Shown piece by piece: positions 43,548 to 52,354 of a stretch of DNA of 64,000 bases (position 1 is the first letter of the stretch; the number at the start of each line of letters is the position of its first letter). The stretch lies in NCBI GenBank assembly GCA_044375975.1, contig JBILLQ010000006.1, positions 13,374 through 77,373 of the forward strand. Direction: 5' to 3'. Origin of the DNA: UBA5018 sp044375975 (GTDB taxonomy: Bacteria > Cyanobacteriota > Cyanobacteriia > PCC-6307 > Cyanobiaceae). The notes below the pieces were generated by a model. The model was not told where the DNA came from. It saw nothing but the letters and a program-made list of their open reading frames with translations, and did not search any database. The position numbers were made by a program, and so were the translations under genes.

Positions 43548-43574
43548 GCCCGCGCCAAGAAACCTGGCGCGGGC
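43548..43574. terminator. Perfect 10-bp hairpin, probable terminator
   Basis: GCCCGCGCCA (43548-43557) is perfectly inverted as TGGCGCGGGC (43565-43574) around a 7-nt loop AGAAACC. It lies just beyond the 3' end of the minus-strand gene at 43.6-44.8 kb. No T-run follows on either strand, so termination is inferred from position and stem strength. Confidence 0.5.
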
Positions 43575-43584
43575 GGAATGAGCC

Positions 43585-44808
43585 TCAGGGATGGGGGAGG
43601 GAAAGGGCCCTTACTGGGCGCAAGGGTAGGTCAGCACAGCACCCAGAACCCAGGCCACCGAGGCGTTGACGTTGCCAGCCACCCGGCTCTGGGGGGGGCG
43701 AGAGGGTGATCGTGATCGTGTCGGAGCTGCCTGAATGGCTGGCCTGGGAGGAATAGGTGGATTCCGTGGCGCTGGCCAGGGGGATGCCGAGGAAGGTGAC
43801 CTCGGTGGAGGTGTTTTGCTGGAGGGTGGTGAGGATGCTCTGGTAGTCAGAGCTGCTGAAATCGATGCCCTGATCAGGCGCAAACTTGAAGCCGGAGACA
43901 TCGCTGCTGCCATTCTTGATGGCCTGCTGAATCGGGCCGAAGTAGGCCCAGTTCTGGTCTGTGGACATATTGAAGGGTGCAGGCCCGAAGTTCACCAAAT
44001 TGCAGCCCGAGAAGGTCATTTCAATCGAGATCTGATTGGAGCTGGTCGCGATCTGATCCTGGAAGTAGCTGGCACTGCCGTCACAGCTAATACTGAAGAA
44101 GTCAAGGATCGGAATCGTGAAGCTGCCGCCACCATTGATGCTCACCTGATATTCGCTCTGGCTGGCGCGGCTGACCGACATCGTGATCAAGATCTGGTTG
44201 GCGCTCGGATCGTCGAGGAAATCTTTGATCTTCGCGAGGTTGGGGCTGATTGTATAAGCGGGATAGGTGTTGTTGTTGTTGTCGTCAGCCGCCAAGCCAC
44301 CATTGCCATCCGCCGGATGCTGCACGGCGCTCAGGGCCTGCTGCAGGTAGTTATTGTTCATCGTCACGGCATTCTGCAGGCTGATGCTGCTACCGATTGC
44401 GTTGAGCCAGTCCGCCAGCACCGGACGAATGGGTTGACCACTTGCCGGAGTATTGTTGAGCAGGGCATTGAGGTTAGTGGAGGCCTGCATCGCCGCGAGC
44501 GTGGTGGCTGGCTCGGCCCACTTGGTGGCAATGGTGCTGGTAATCATGTCGATCGCCGCCATGCCGGGCTGGGCGGTGGGCAGGGCGCCATAGGCCTGAA
44601 CCCAGGCATCCAACAACGCAACCTGCTGGTCTTCAGCGTTTCGCTTCGCCGCCACCAATTGGGCCTGATCAGCCTTGGCGAGAGAATAGTTGACTTTGCT
44701 GAGGGCGTTAATGAACTGGTTGCTGAACCTGGAGTGAAGGAGCAGACATGGGAATGCGTGTGGCTGTGGTGGTGATGCGGCAGCGACTTGTTGCGCCGCC
44801 TGAATCAA
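43585..44808 (-). CDS. Hypothetical protein with a likely C-terminal frameshift
   Basis: The conceptual product is 407 residues from a TTG at 44808. Most of it is coherent: helical N-terminal part (ALSKVNYSLAKADQAQLVAAKRNAEDQQ), Asn/Gln-rich middle, and a beta-rich C-terminal half (YQVSINGGGSFTIPILDFFSIS, ISIEMTFSGCNLV, DTITITLS). At a run of eight G (43693-43700) the frame appears to slip: the current ending is Arg/Gly/Pro-rich, whereas the adjacent frame continues as QSRVAGNVNASVAWVLGAV and stops at 43611, a more natural end. The start is also doubtful, since the frame is open upstream without a start to about 44850 and an ISAs1 fragment lies beyond. No family recognised. Confidence 0.5.
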   Translation of the reverse strand: MIQAAQQVAAASPPQPHAFPCLLLHSRFSNQFINALSKVNYSLAKADQAQLVAAKRNAEDQQVALLDAWVQAYGALPTAQPGMAAIDMITSTIATKWAEPATTLAAMQASTNLNALLNNTPASGQPIRPVLADWLNAIGSSISLQNAVTMNNNYLQQALSAVQHPADGNGGLAADDNNNNTYPAYTISPNLAKIKDFLDDPSANQILITMSVSRASQSEYQVSINGGGSFTIPILDFFSISCDGSASYFQDQIATSSNQISIEMTFSGCNLVNFGPAPFNMSTDQNWAYFGPIQQAIKNGSSDVSGFKFAPDQGIDFSSSDYQSILTTLQQNTSTEVTFLGIPLASATESTYSSQASHSGSSDTITITLSPPPEPGGWQRQRLGGLGSGCCADLPLRPVRALSLPHP

Positions 44809-45046
44809 CGATCCTTCAGCCGCTGGCGAAAGGCTGTCAGCCAGGGTTCAATGGACTGATGAGATGCTGACACCAACCTGACTACAGCCGAACGATTAAC
44901 TTTCAGCTGGCTGACAGCAGGGTGGCGCCTGGCCGGGCTGGGCGTTGTGTCTCACCTGGTTCATCAGCGGAGCAGAGTGGCGAGCTGATACTGGTGTGAG
45001 CACGACTTGTCAAGCGACTGCGGGGGGTGAGATGTGACCTTTTTTT

Positions 45047-45352
45047 ATGGATAATCTGGGCTTCACATATCAGTTGAGGCTGGCCCAAATCGCAAAGCAG
45101 CACTGTGATTTCGATCAGCTGCTCTGGGATCTGAGGGCCCGCAACGGCACAGGCTCCATCCGCGAGCGCTGGATCGGCGCCAGCTGGATCATTGAACTGG
45201 TGTCTTCAGCCAAACGTGACGGCAAGCCATTCCGCCACGTCCACCACTTCATCACCACGATGCGTACCAGCAGCCAAGCCCTGCTGCGCCTTGGGCGACA
45301 GCGCTGGGCAATCGACAACGAGAGCGTGATCCAGGCGCTGGAGAGGGATTAA
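45047..45352 (+). pseudogene. ISAs1-type transposase fragment
   Basis: A 101-codon fragment. GKPFRHVHHFITTMRTSSQALLRLGRQRWAIDNE matches in order the C-terminal catalytic region of ISAs1/H-repeat transposases (pattern [F]xxxHHFITSLRTxxxALLxLxRxRWxIEN, with the catalytic Glu replaced by the following context). The frame then breaks off into SVIQALERD and a TAA, so the conserved W-H-W-R end is missing. The N-terminal two thirds of a transposase are absent as well. No terminal inverted repeats were found. Confidence 0.6.
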
Positions 45353-45420
45353 CGAAACTTCAGTTTGCCCTGGCGGCCGGAGTGCACTGGCTGGTCACCA
45401 GCCCTCAGCCCCTCAGTCCC

Positions 45421-45452
45421 CAGCCTGCCCAGCCCCCAGCCTGCCCAGCCCC
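45421..45452. repeat. 16-bp tandem repeat
   Basis: Two exact copies of CAGCCTGCCCAGCCCC (45421-45436 and 45437-45452) with degenerate copies on both sides (about 45395-45470), in the spacer before der. Confidence 0.85.
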
Positions 45453-45543
45453 CAGTCAGCCACCCGCCACCCGCCGCTGGGCTAAGGGGCGCAGGTTGCG
45501 AGGTAGGGTCGAAAGAGGAACTGTGTAGTAAGGGATAAGCCGT

Positions 45544-46908
45544 TTGGCGCTTCCGGTCGTAGCCATCATTGGCCGCCCCAACGTGGGCAAGTCCACCCTG
45601 GTCAACCGACTCTGCCGCAGCCGAGAGGCGATCGTGCATGACGAGCCCGGGGTGACCCGCGATCGCACCTACCAGGAGGGCTTCTGGGGGGATCGCACCT
45701 TCATGGTGGTGGACACCGGCGGTCTGGTGTTCGACGACGACAGTGAGTTCCTGCCGGAGATCCGCGAGCAGGCCAACCTGGCCCTGGCGGAGGCCTCCGT
45801 GGCCGTGGTGATCGTCGATGGCCAGCAGGGGCTCACCCCCGCCGACCAGGGGATCGCCGATTGGCTGCGCAGCCAGAAGGTGCCGGTGTTGCTGGCGGTG
45901 AATAAGTGCGAGTCGCCCGAGCAGGGCCTGGCGATGGCCGGCGAGTTCTGGCGCCTGGGCCTGGGGGAGCCCCACCCTGTTTCCGCCATCCATGGCGCCG
46001 GCACCGGCGACCTGCTCGACAAGGTGATCGGCTTCCTGCCGGCCGTGGAGCAACTGGATGGGGAGGAGCCGATCCAGCTGGCGATCATCGGCCGCCCCAA
46101 CGTGGGTAAGTCGAGTTTGCTGAATGCGGTTTGTGGCGAGAAGCGGGCGATTGTCAGCCCAATTCGCGGTACCACCCGCGACACGATCGACACCACCTTG
46201 GAGCGGGAGGGCAAGACCTGGAAGCTGCTGGACACCGCCGGCATCCGCCGCCGCCGCTCGGTGAATTATGGCCCCGAATTTTTTGGCATCAACCGCAGCT
46301 TCAAGGCGATCGAGCGCTCCGATGTCTGCGTGCTGGTGATCGATGCCTTAGACGGCGTCACCGAGCAGGATCAACGCTTGGCCGGCCGGATTGAAGAGGA
46401 TGGCCGCGCCTGTGTGGTGGTGGTGAACAAGTGGGACGCGATTGAAAAAGACAGCCACACCATGCCGGCGATGGAGCGGGAGCTGCGGGCCAAGCTCTAT
46501 TTCCTCGATTGGGCGCCGATGCTGTTCACTTCAGCCCTCAGCGGCCAGCGGGTGCAGGCGATCTTTCCCCTGGCGCTGTTGGCGGTGGAACAGCACCGCC
46601 GCCGGGTGACCACCTCGGTGGTCAACGAGGTGCTCAAGGAGGCCCTCAGTTGGCGCACGCCCCCCTCCAGCCGCGGCGGTCGCCAGGGGCGGCTCTATTA
46701 CGGCACCCAGGTGTCCGTGCGCCCGCCCAGCTTCACCCTGTTCGTGAATGATCCAAAATTGTTCGGCGACACCTACCGCCGCTACGTGGAGCGGCAGATC
46801 CGCGAGGGACTGGGCTTTGAGGGCACGCCCGTGCGGCTGTTCTGGCGGGGTAAACAGGAGCGGGATGCGGAAAAGGAGCTGGAGCGTCAACAGCACCGTG
46901 CCCGCTGA
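45544..46908 (+). CDS. der: GTPase Der (EngA), ribosome assembly
   Basis: A 454-residue double-GTPase required for maturation of the 50S ribosomal subunit. Two consecutive G-domains each carry GRPNVGKS (residues ~10 and ~182), the DTGG / DTAG switch motifs, and NKCE / NKWD specificity motifs, followed by a KH-like C-terminal domain (FVNDPKLFGDTYRRYVERQIREGLGFEGTPVRLFWRGK). The start is a TTG at 45544, giving the usual MALPVVAIIGRPNVGKS. It heads a plus-strand cluster der-cbiQ-pipX-pipY. Confidence 0.96.
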   Translation: MALPVVAIIGRPNVGKSTLVNRLCRSREAIVHDEPGVTRDRTYQEGFWGDRTFMVVDTGGLVFDDDSEFLPEIREQANLALAEASVAVVIVDGQQGLTPADQGIADWLRSQKVPVLLAVNKCESPEQGLAMAGEFWRLGLGEPHPVSAIHGAGTGDLLDKVIGFLPAVEQLDGEEPIQLAIIGRPNVGKSSLLNAVCGEKRAIVSPIRGTTRDTIDTTLEREGKTWKLLDTAGIRRRRSVNYGPEFFGINRSFKAIERSDVCVLVIDALDGVTEQDQRLAGRIEEDGRACVVVVNKWDAIEKDSHTMPAMERELRAKLYFLDWAPMLFTSALSGQRVQAIFPLALLAVEQHRRRVTTSVVNEVLKEALSWRTPPSSRGGRQGRLYYGTQVSVRPPSFTLFVNDPKLFGDTYRRYVERQIREGLGFEGTPVRLFWRGKQERDAEKELERQQHRAR

Positions 46909-46930
46909 ATTCCAGCCGCAGGTGTTCTGA

Positions 46931-47854
46931 ATGGACTGGCTGCGTCAGCTGCCGATCGGCCAGTACGTGGCCGAGCAGCAGGGCGGTGGTTCCTGGCTGT
47001 GGCGCCTTGATTCGCGCCTGAAGCTGCTCTGGACCCTGGCCTTTTTGCTCAGCCCGATTTTGGCGGGCTCCAGCTGGCGGCTGCTGCTGGTGCTGCTGCT
47101 GCTCTGCATCACCCTCGGCAGCGGCATGCCCTCGGGGCTGTGGCGCCGCAGCCTGCCGTTGCTGCTGGGCCTGTGCCTGTTGCTGGGGGGGCTGGCGGCC
47201 ACCCTGCCGGTGCGGGAGCTGCCGGCGGCGCCGCTGCAGCGGCCACCCCAGGAGTTGCTGCTGCTGCCGGTGCCGGCCGGTAGCCCGGCTCCAGAGCAGG
47301 CTGGGGCCCGCTGGGAGCTGCTGAATCTGGGGCCGCTGCTGATCACCAGGCGGTCGGCGGAGCTGGGCATCAACAGCGCCACCCTGCTGTTCACCCTGGT
47401 TCAAAGCGCCAATTTGATGCTGTTGTCCACCGCCCCGGAGGATCTGGTCTGGGCGATCAGCTGGATGTTCGCCCCCCTGGCGCGGCTGGGCTGGCCTGTG
47501 GAGCGGTTGGGCTTCACGCTGCTGCTGTCGCTGCGGTTTCTGCCGCTGGTGCAGGAGGAGCTGCAAAACCTGTTGCGGGCCCTGGCCACCCGGGCGGTGA
47601 ACCTGCGCCGCCTGGGCTGGAAGGCCAGCTTTGCGCTGGTGCTGGCCCTGGGGGAGCGGCTGCTGGCCAACCTGCTGCTGCGGGCCGAACAGGGGGCGGA
47701 AGCCCTGATGGCCCGGGGCGGTTGCTGGCTGCCGGTGGATCGGTTGCACGCCCGGCCCTCGCCGCTTGCGGCGGGCGATCGCTGGGGCAATGCCCTGGCG
47801 GCGATCCTGCTGCTGGCCCTGTGGGGACTGCGCTGGAATGTCGGTGCTCTTTAA
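46931..47854 (+). CDS. cbiQ: ECF/CbiQ-type ABC transporter transmembrane protein
   Basis: A 307-residue T-component of an energy-coupling factor transporter. Five or so membrane segments are visible (LLWTLAFLLSPILAG, LLLVLLLLCITLG, LLLGLCLLLGGLAATL, LLFTLVQSANLMLLS, ALAAILLLALWGLRW). The cytoplasmic coupling motifs, which contact the ATPase with an A-R-G-like element, are represented by LRALATRAVNL and AEQGAEALMARGG. ATPase and substrate-binding S-components are not adjacent, so the substrate (a metal or vitamin) is unknown; the cbiQ-pipX neighbourhood is common in cyanobacteria. A Pro/Ala/Leu-rich low-complexity loop (~100-120) is present. It starts 22 bp after der. Confidence 0.88.
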   Translation: MDWLRQLPIGQYVAEQQGGGSWLWRLDSRLKLLWTLAFLLSPILAGSSWRLLLVLLLLCITLGSGMPSGLWRRSLPLLLGLCLLLGGLAATLPVRELPAAPLQRPPQELLLLPVPAGSPAPEQAGARWELLNLGPLLITRRSAELGINSATLLFTLVQSANLMLLSTAPEDLVWAISWMFAPLARLGWPVERLGFTLLLSLRFLPLVQEELQNLLRALATRAVNLRRLGWKASFALVLALGERLLANLLLRAEQGAEALMARGGCWLPVDRLHARPSPLAAGDRWGNALAAILLLALWGLRWNVGAL

Positions 47855-47877
47855 TACGTTTCAGAACGCAGCCCTTC

Positions 47878-48144
47878 GTGAGCGCAGAGCGATACCTCAC
47901 CCACCCCACCTTCGGGATGCTCTATCGAGTGTCCCCGGTGGGAGAAGCGCGTGATCTCTACGCCACGCTCTACGCCCAAAGGATTTTCTTCCTGGTGACG
48001 ATCCAGCCCCGGGGCGCCACCTTTGAGGTGATCCCCTTGATGGATGCCCGCCACTACGCCGAACAAAATTTGGCCCGCTCGCGGCGCGATGGCCCTGAAA
48101 CCCTGAAGCGCTGGCGGGATCTGTTCGACCAAACCTTCATCTGA
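47878..48144 (+). CDS. pipX: PII-interacting protein X (PipX)
   Basis: An 88-residue Tudor-like regulator found only in cyanobacteria. It binds the nitrogen regulator NtcA as co-activator when 2-oxoglutarate is high and is captured by PII when it is low, linking carbon/nitrogen balance to transcription. The family pattern is intact: AERYLTHPTFGMLYRV, LYATLYAQRIFFLVT, FEVIPLMDARHYAEQNLARSRR and a final helix ending FDQTFI. I start at the GTG at 47878; a longer reading would overlap cbiQ. pipY follows 9 bp later, the conserved pair. Confidence 0.95.
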   Translation: MSAERYLTHPTFGMLYRVSPVGEARDLYATLYAQRIFFLVTIQPRGATFEVIPLMDARHYAEQNLARSRRDGPETLKRWRDLFDQTFI

Positions 48145-48153
48145 GCTGCTTAG

Positions 48154-48870
48154 GTGGCTGACCAGGCCGTTCCAGAACCCGCATCCCCGCAGGCCGCCGC
48201 CCCAGAGGCCGTCTGCATAGCTGAGCGGCTGCGGGCCCTGGGCCTGGCCCTGCCCGCCAGCACGCGCTTACTGGCGGTGAGTAAGGGTCAATCCGCCGAG
48301 CGGATGCGCGAGGCGGTGCTGGCGGGCCAGCGCAGCTTTGGCGAAAGCCGCCTCCAGGAGGCCAGCGCCAAGCAGCTGCAGTTGCTGGATCTAGGGCCGC
48401 TCGATTGGCACTTCATCGGCCGGCTGCAGGCCAACAAGGCCAGGGCTGTGCTGCGCCAGTTCACCACCATCCATTCCGTGGATTCCCAGGAGCTGGCCCG
48501 CCGCCTCGCCCGCATCGCCGCCGAGGAGCGGCTGGAGCCCCGGGTGTTTTTTCAGGTGAAGCTGCGGCCGGATCCGGCAAAGGGGGGCTTTGAGCCCCAG
48601 GAGCTGCTGCGCCATTGGCCAGAACTGCAGTCGCTGGAGCCCTTGCGGCCCCTGGGCCTGATGACGATTGCGCCCCTAGGTTTGCAGGCCGCGGACCGAC
48701 TGGCATTGTTTCAAGAATGTGCCGCCCTGGCCGGCCGGCTGGGCTTGGCCGAACTGTCGATGGGCATGAGCGGCGACTGGCGAGAAGCGGCAGCTGCCGG
48801 CAGCACCTGGGTGCGGATCGGCAGCGGTCTGTTCGGAAACCGCAGCCCTTTAGCGCCGCTTGAGCCTTAG
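48154..48870 (+). CDS. pipY: YggS-family pyridoxal-phosphate homeostasis protein (PipY)
   Basis: A 238-residue single-domain PLP-binding protein (PLPBP/YggS) controlling vitamin B6 and amino-acid balance; in cyanobacteria it is functionally linked with pipX. Landmarks: LLAVSKGQSAERMREAV with the PLP-binding Lys, FGESRLQEASAK, WHFIGRLQANKARAV, MTIAPLGLQAADRLALF and LSMGMSGDWREAAAAGSTWVRIGSGLFGNR. The start is a GTG at 48154, after a CTTAG leader with weak ribosome-binding signal. Its last six codons already belong to a 17-bp repeat array that continues downstream, so the C-terminal RSPLAPLEP is repeat-derived. Confidence 0.94.
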   Translation: MADQAVPEPASPQAAAPEAVCIAERLRALGLALPASTRLLAVSKGQSAERMREAVLAGQRSFGESRLQEASAKQLQLLDLGPLDWHFIGRLQANKARAVLRQFTTIHSVDSQELARRLARIAAEERLEPRVFFQVKLRPDPAKGGFEPQELLRHWPELQSLEPLRPLGLMTIAPLGLQAADRLALFQECAALAGRLGLAELSMGMSGDWREAAAAGSTWVRIGSGLFGNRSPLAPLEP

Positions 48871-48998
48871 GGCAGATTCAGCTTTGGCGCAGATCGAGCC
48901 CTAGGGCAGATCGAGCCTTGGCCCAGATCTAGCCCTGGCGCCGCTTCAGCCTTAGTCCAGATCCAGCTGTAGGGCAGCGTGAGCATTAGAGCAGGTTG
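48844..48998. repeat. 17-bp tandem repeat array overlapping the end of pipY
   Basis: Eight units in 17-bp phase from 48863 to 48998, e.g. AGCCTTAGGGCAGATTC, AGCTTTGGCGCAGATCG, AGCCCTAGGGCAGATCG, AGCCTTGGCCCAGATCT, AGCCCTGGCGCCGCTTC, AGCCTTAGTCCAGATCC, preceded by one longer unit at 48844 that contains the last pipY codons. The pipY TAG is part of the first regular unit. Confidence 0.9.
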
Positions 48999-49177
48999 AT
49001 CCTCTGCGCGGATTTTTTAGAGCCAGCCCCAGTGGTCATTAGAGCCAAGCCCCCGTGATTAATGCCTAGCCCCGGCCCCCACGGTCATGGCATCCATATA
49101 GGCGGCGGTTCCTGCAGCTCTTGCAGACCCTGGCATGGGACGCTATTTAAGTGCAAAGCCTTTTTGAGGAACGCTCC

Positions 49178-49750
49178 GTGTCGTTGTTCTCCCGCCTGCG
49201 TGCCGTCGTCTCTGGCGATGACTATCGCGACGGTGAGTACGACGACGAGCTCGATTACGACGGCGGCGAGCTGCCCCAAACCACCGCCAGCACTAGCGCT
49301 ACCGCTAGTCGCGCCAGTGCCATGGCTCTGACCAGCAGCTTTGCGGTTGATGACCCCTTCGCCGGCACCAACGTGATCGGCATGCCAGGTCTGCCCTCCT
49401 CGGCCGCGGAGGTCACCTTGATGGAGCCCCGCAGCTTTGATGAGATGCCCCGCGCCATCCAGGCCCTGCGGGAGCGCAAGACGGTGATCCTCAACCTCAC
49501 GATGATGGAACCGGATCAGGCCCAGCGGGCCGTCGATTTTGTGGCCGGCGGCACTTTTGCCATCGATGGCCACCAGGAGCGGGTGGGCGAGAGCATCTTC
49601 CTGTTCGCCCCCAGCTGCGTCACCGTCACCACCGCCGTCAGTGAGGAGGTGTCCACCTCCACCGCCACCACCGTGAGCCGCGAGCTGGGCGACCAGCAGC
49701 AGGCAGCTCCCAGCCCCGCTTGGGGCCGCCACCAGGACACCGCCATCTGA
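49178..49750 (+). CDS. sepF: Cell division protein SepF
   Basis: A 190-residue FtsZ-associated protein that tethers and organises the Z-ring at the membrane. The membrane-binding N-terminus MSLFSRLRAVVSGDDY is followed by an acidic/Ser/Thr/Ala-rich linker (~residues 20-80) and the conserved SepF domain (EVTLMEPRSFDEMPRAIQAL, KTVILNLTMMEPDQAQRAVDFVAGG, VGESIFLFAPS). The GTG at 49178 is favoured over one at 49151 because GAGGA at 49166-49170 sits seven bases upstream. Cluster pipX-pipY-sepF-proC is conserved in cyanobacteria. Confidence 0.94.
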   Translation: MSLFSRLRAVVSGDDYRDGEYDDELDYDGGELPQTTASTSATASRASAMALTSSFAVDDPFAGTNVIGMPGLPSSAAEVTLMEPRSFDEMPRAIQALRERKTVILNLTMMEPDQAQRAVDFVAGGTFAIDGHQERVGESIFLFAPSCVTVTTAVSEEVSTSTATTVSRELGDQQQAAPSPAWGRHQDTAI

Positions 49751-49790
49751 TTTAAGCCATTCGATTTAAGCCATTCCTTTTCAGCCATTC
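49749..49790. repeat. 14-bp tandem repeat between sepF and proC
   Basis: Two exact copies of GATTTAAGCCATTC followed by CTTTTCAGCCATTC, in 14-bp phase. The first copy begins on the second base of the sepF stop codon, and the array ends just before the proC start. Confidence 0.9.
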
Positions 49791-49791
49791 C

Positions 49792-50649
49792 TTGAGCTCA
49801 ACATCAACCTCGACGGCAACCTCGACGGGAACGGCGACGGCCAGCTTCGGAGTGGTGGGCCTGGGCCGCATGGCCCAGGCTCTGCTGTTGCCGTTGATTG
49901 AGTGCGGTCAGCTGTCGCGCCAGGCGGTGCGGGCCGTGGTTGGCAGCGCCGCTTCGGCCGATCGCCTGGCCCAGGCCCACAACCTGGCGGTGGGCACCGA
50001 TCCAGCTCCCGCCTGGCAGGCGCCGGTGGTGCTGCTGGCCGTGAAGCCCCAGCAACTGGCGGCTGCGGCCGCCGCCGCCGGCGCTGCCGCCCTGGACGGG
50101 CCCCCCGGCGGCGAAGGCGGTTTGCTTATTTCTGTATTGGCCGGCGTGAGCTTGGACCGCCTGGCGCTGTTGTTTCCCGGTTGGCGCTGCGTGCGCGCCG
50201 TGCCCAATACGCCGGCCCTGGTGCGCAGCGCCCTAACCGGCCTGGCCTTTGCCCCGGCGGTGGGCCCCCAGGAGCGCCAGCGGGTGGCAGAGCTCTTCTC
50301 CCGGGTGGGGGAGGTGCATGAGCTGCCCGAAAGCCAGCTGGATGCCTTTTTGGCCCTCACCTCCTCCGGCCCGGCCTTTGTGGCCCTGGTGGCGGAGGCG
50401 ATGGCGGATGGAGCCGTGGCCGTTGGTCTGCCGCGCCAGCTGGCCCATCACCTGGCCCACCGCACCCTGGCGGGCACGGCGGCGCTTTTATTTGAGCGGG
50501 AATTGCATCCCGGAGCCCTCAAGGACATGGTGAGCAGCCCTGCTGGCACCACCATCGCCGGCCTGCGTCAGCTGGAGCGGCTCGGCCTGCGCTCGGCCCT
50601 GATCGAGGCGGTGGTGGCCGCCGCCGAGCGCAGTCGCGAGCTGGCCTGA
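49792..50649 (+). CDS. proC: Pyrroline-5-carboxylate reductase
   Basis: A 285-residue NAD(P)H-dependent enzyme for the last step of proline synthesis. The Rossmann start FGVVGLGRMAQALLLPL, VLLAVKPQQLAAAA, VRAVPNTPALV and the C-terminal signature HPGALKDMVSSPAGTTIAGLRQLE are all present. The first ~18 residues (SSTSTSTATSTGTATA) come from short DNA repeats of ACCTCGACGGCA type and are not part of the domain. Annotated start is a TTG at 49792; a later start before FGVVGLG would give a more usual length, so the N-terminus is uncertain. Confidence 0.93.
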   Translation: MSSTSTSTATSTGTATASFGVVGLGRMAQALLLPLIECGQLSRQAVRAVVGSAASADRLAQAHNLAVGTDPAPAWQAPVVLLAVKPQQLAAAAAAAGAAALDGPPGGEGGLLISVLAGVSLDRLALLFPGWRCVRAVPNTPALVRSALTGLAFAPAVGPQERQRVAELFSRVGEVHELPESQLDAFLALTSSGPAFVALVAEAMADGAVAVGLPRQLAHHLAHRTLAGTAALLFERELHPGALKDMVSSPAGTTIAGLRQLERLGLRSALIEAVVAAAERSRELA

Positions 50650-50699
50650 TCAGCCCTTGGCTATTACTCAGAGCCCCCCTGGAGCACTATTTGCCCTGG

Positions 50700-51356
50700 C
50701 TAGCTCTTGGGCTCGACCTGTTTGGGCTGGCCCAGTTTCGGTTCGGTGCCGGCCAGCAGGCGTTCGAGATTGCTGCGGTGCCGCCAGATCACCAGGGCTG
50801 AGGTGAGCAGCGCCAGGGCGAGATAGGGCCAGCGCAGCCCCATCCCATTGCTGGCGAACCAGCCCAGCATCAGCAGGGGCAGGCAGATGGCGGCCACGGT
50901 GCTGGACAGCGACACGATGCGGCTGGCGCTGAGCACGGTCAGAAAGATCCCGAAGCAGGCCAGGCCCACGCTCCAGGTGAGCCCCAGCAGCATGCCCAGG
51001 CCGGTGGCCACCGCCTTGCCGCCCTTCCAGCCCAGCCAGATCGGCCAGATGTGGCCGGCCAGGGCCGCCAGGCCCGCCGCCACCACGCCGCTGTCGGTCC
51101 AGGGGGTTTGGCCGGCCTGGTAGAGCAGCGCTTTGGCCAGCAGCACTGCCGCGGCGCCCTTGCCCACGTCGAGCAGGAACACCACCAGGGCGGGGCCCTT
51201 GCCCACCACCCGCAGCACATTGGTGGCCCCAGTGGAGCCGGAGCCCTGCTGGCGAATATCTACGCCCATCAACCAGCGGCCCGCCAGGTAACCGCTGGGG
51301 AAGGAGCCGAGCAGGTAGCCGGCGAGAAGGGTGATCAGGGGTGAAAGGGAGTTCAT
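50700..51356 (-). CDS. plsY: Glycerol-3-phosphate acyltransferase PlsY
   Basis: A 218-residue inner-membrane enzyme that acylates glycerol-3-phosphate with acyl-phosphate, the first committed step of phospholipid synthesis. Motifs: LLGSFPSGYLAGRWLMGVDIRQQGSGSTGATNVLR (the GS-rich and TNxxR catalytic loop), AGHIWPIWLGWKGGKAVATGLGMLLG. About five membrane segments. It starts 4 bp after the DUF3086 stop. The minus-strand group MFS-mlaE-DUF3119-DUF3086-plsY points to envelope-lipid functions. Confidence 0.95.
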   Translation of the reverse strand: MNSLSPLITLLAGYLLGSFPSGYLAGRWLMGVDIRQQGSGSTGATNVLRVVGKGPALVVFLLDVGKGAAAVLLAKALLYQAGQTPWTDSGVVAAGLAALAGHIWPIWLGWKGGKAVATGLGMLLGLTWSVGLACFGIFLTVLSASRIVSLSSTVAAICLPLLMLGWFASNGMGLRWPYLALALLTSALVIWRHRSNLERLLAGTEPKLGQPKQVEPKS

Positions 51357-51360
51357 CGGA

Positions 51361-52323
51361 TCAGTCGTAGGCCTCTTCTTGGCTCAATTCGCCCGGGCTG
51401 GCGGCGAAGGCCAGCCAGAGCGGGAACTGCAGGATCGGCACGTCCACCACCTGTTCGGCGGCGTCCACCAGGATGAAGGGCAGTTCACCTCGCTCCTCCA
51501 GCCGGTCGGCCCGCTCGATCAGGGCATCGGGGCGCTCGAACAGCACGATGCCGCCGCTGGGGCCAAAGTCTTCTCTGCCCAGCCCCAGGCAGTCCTGCAG
51601 GCCCCGACGCCACTCGCCCAGCCGTTCCGGCTGGCTGGCCAGCACCAGGGTTTGGAAGCGATCGCCGTAGAGCTCCGCCAGCAGGGCGACGGCCGCGGCG
51701 GCCAGCAGCACATTGCGATTGCGGCTGCCGGCGCTGGGCTGGGCACCGCGGCCCCCCTGGCCCAAGAACCAGTCCTCCAGCTGCTGGCCGCCCCTGGCTT
51801 CCAGGCTGCGGCGCAGGCGCCAGGGATCGGCGTAAAAATCTGGTTGGCCCTGCATCTCGCCGAGGCGCTGGCGAATCAGGGGGGCATCGGCGGCGAACAG
51901 GCCGGCGGCCAGCGGTTCAGCCGCAGCTGCAGGGGCCGGCGGCTCGCTGGCCAGCTGATCCAGGGGCGAGGGCTGCACCAGCAGGGTCTGGGGCACCAGC
52001 TGCATCTGTTCGGCGGCCAGGGCCAGATCCTGCAGCGCCCCCACCAGATACTCCTGGAATCCCTTAACGCGGCGGGCGACCGCATCAGATTGCCCCGCGA
52101 AGCTGCCGCTGATCTCCCGGGCCAGTTGGTCGCGGCGGGCCTCCAGCTGGGCGATTTCTTGACCGAGGGCCTGCCGCCGCTGGTTCAATTCGCTGAGGGC
52201 CAGCTCCAGCAGAGCCTGGCCGCTGGCTTCGGCCGCCGCGCTGGCTGGAGCGGCAGCTGGCAGCTCGCCAGGGGTGATCGGCTCTGCTCCAGGGGCGCTG
52301 GTTGCTGGCGAGACGTCGGTCAT
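51361..52323 (-). CDS. DUF3086 domain protein
   Basis: A 320-residue cyanobacterial protein of unknown function. Residues ~30-90 form a strong coiled coil (LLELALSELNQRRQALGQEIAQLEARRDQLAREI). The rest includes LFAADAPLIRQRLGEMQGQPDFYADPWRLRRSLEARG and a winged-helix-like or nucleotide-binding-like C-terminal region (RLEERGELPFILVDAAEQVVDVPILQFPLWLAFA). The first ~35 residues are Ala/Pro/Gly-rich. DUF3086 next to plsY and DUF3119 is a recurring cyanobacterial arrangement, so a lipid or envelope role is plausible but not shown. Confidence 0.85.
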   Translation of the reverse strand: MTDVSPATSAPGAEPITPGELPAAAPASAAAEASGQALLELALSELNQRRQALGQEIAQLEARRDQLAREISGSFAGQSDAVARRVKGFQEYLVGALQDLALAAEQMQLVPQTLLVQPSPLDQLASEPPAPAAAAEPLAAGLFAADAPLIRQRLGEMQGQPDFYADPWRLRRSLEARGGQQLEDWFLGQGGRGAQPSAGSRNRNVLLAAAAVALLAELYGDRFQTLVLASQPERLGEWRRGLQDCLGLGREDFGPSGGIVLFERPDALIERADRLEERGELPFILVDAAEQVVDVPILQFPLWLAFAASPGELSQEEAYD

Positions 52324-52354
52324 GGCATCGATAGGGACGACATCGATAGGGATG

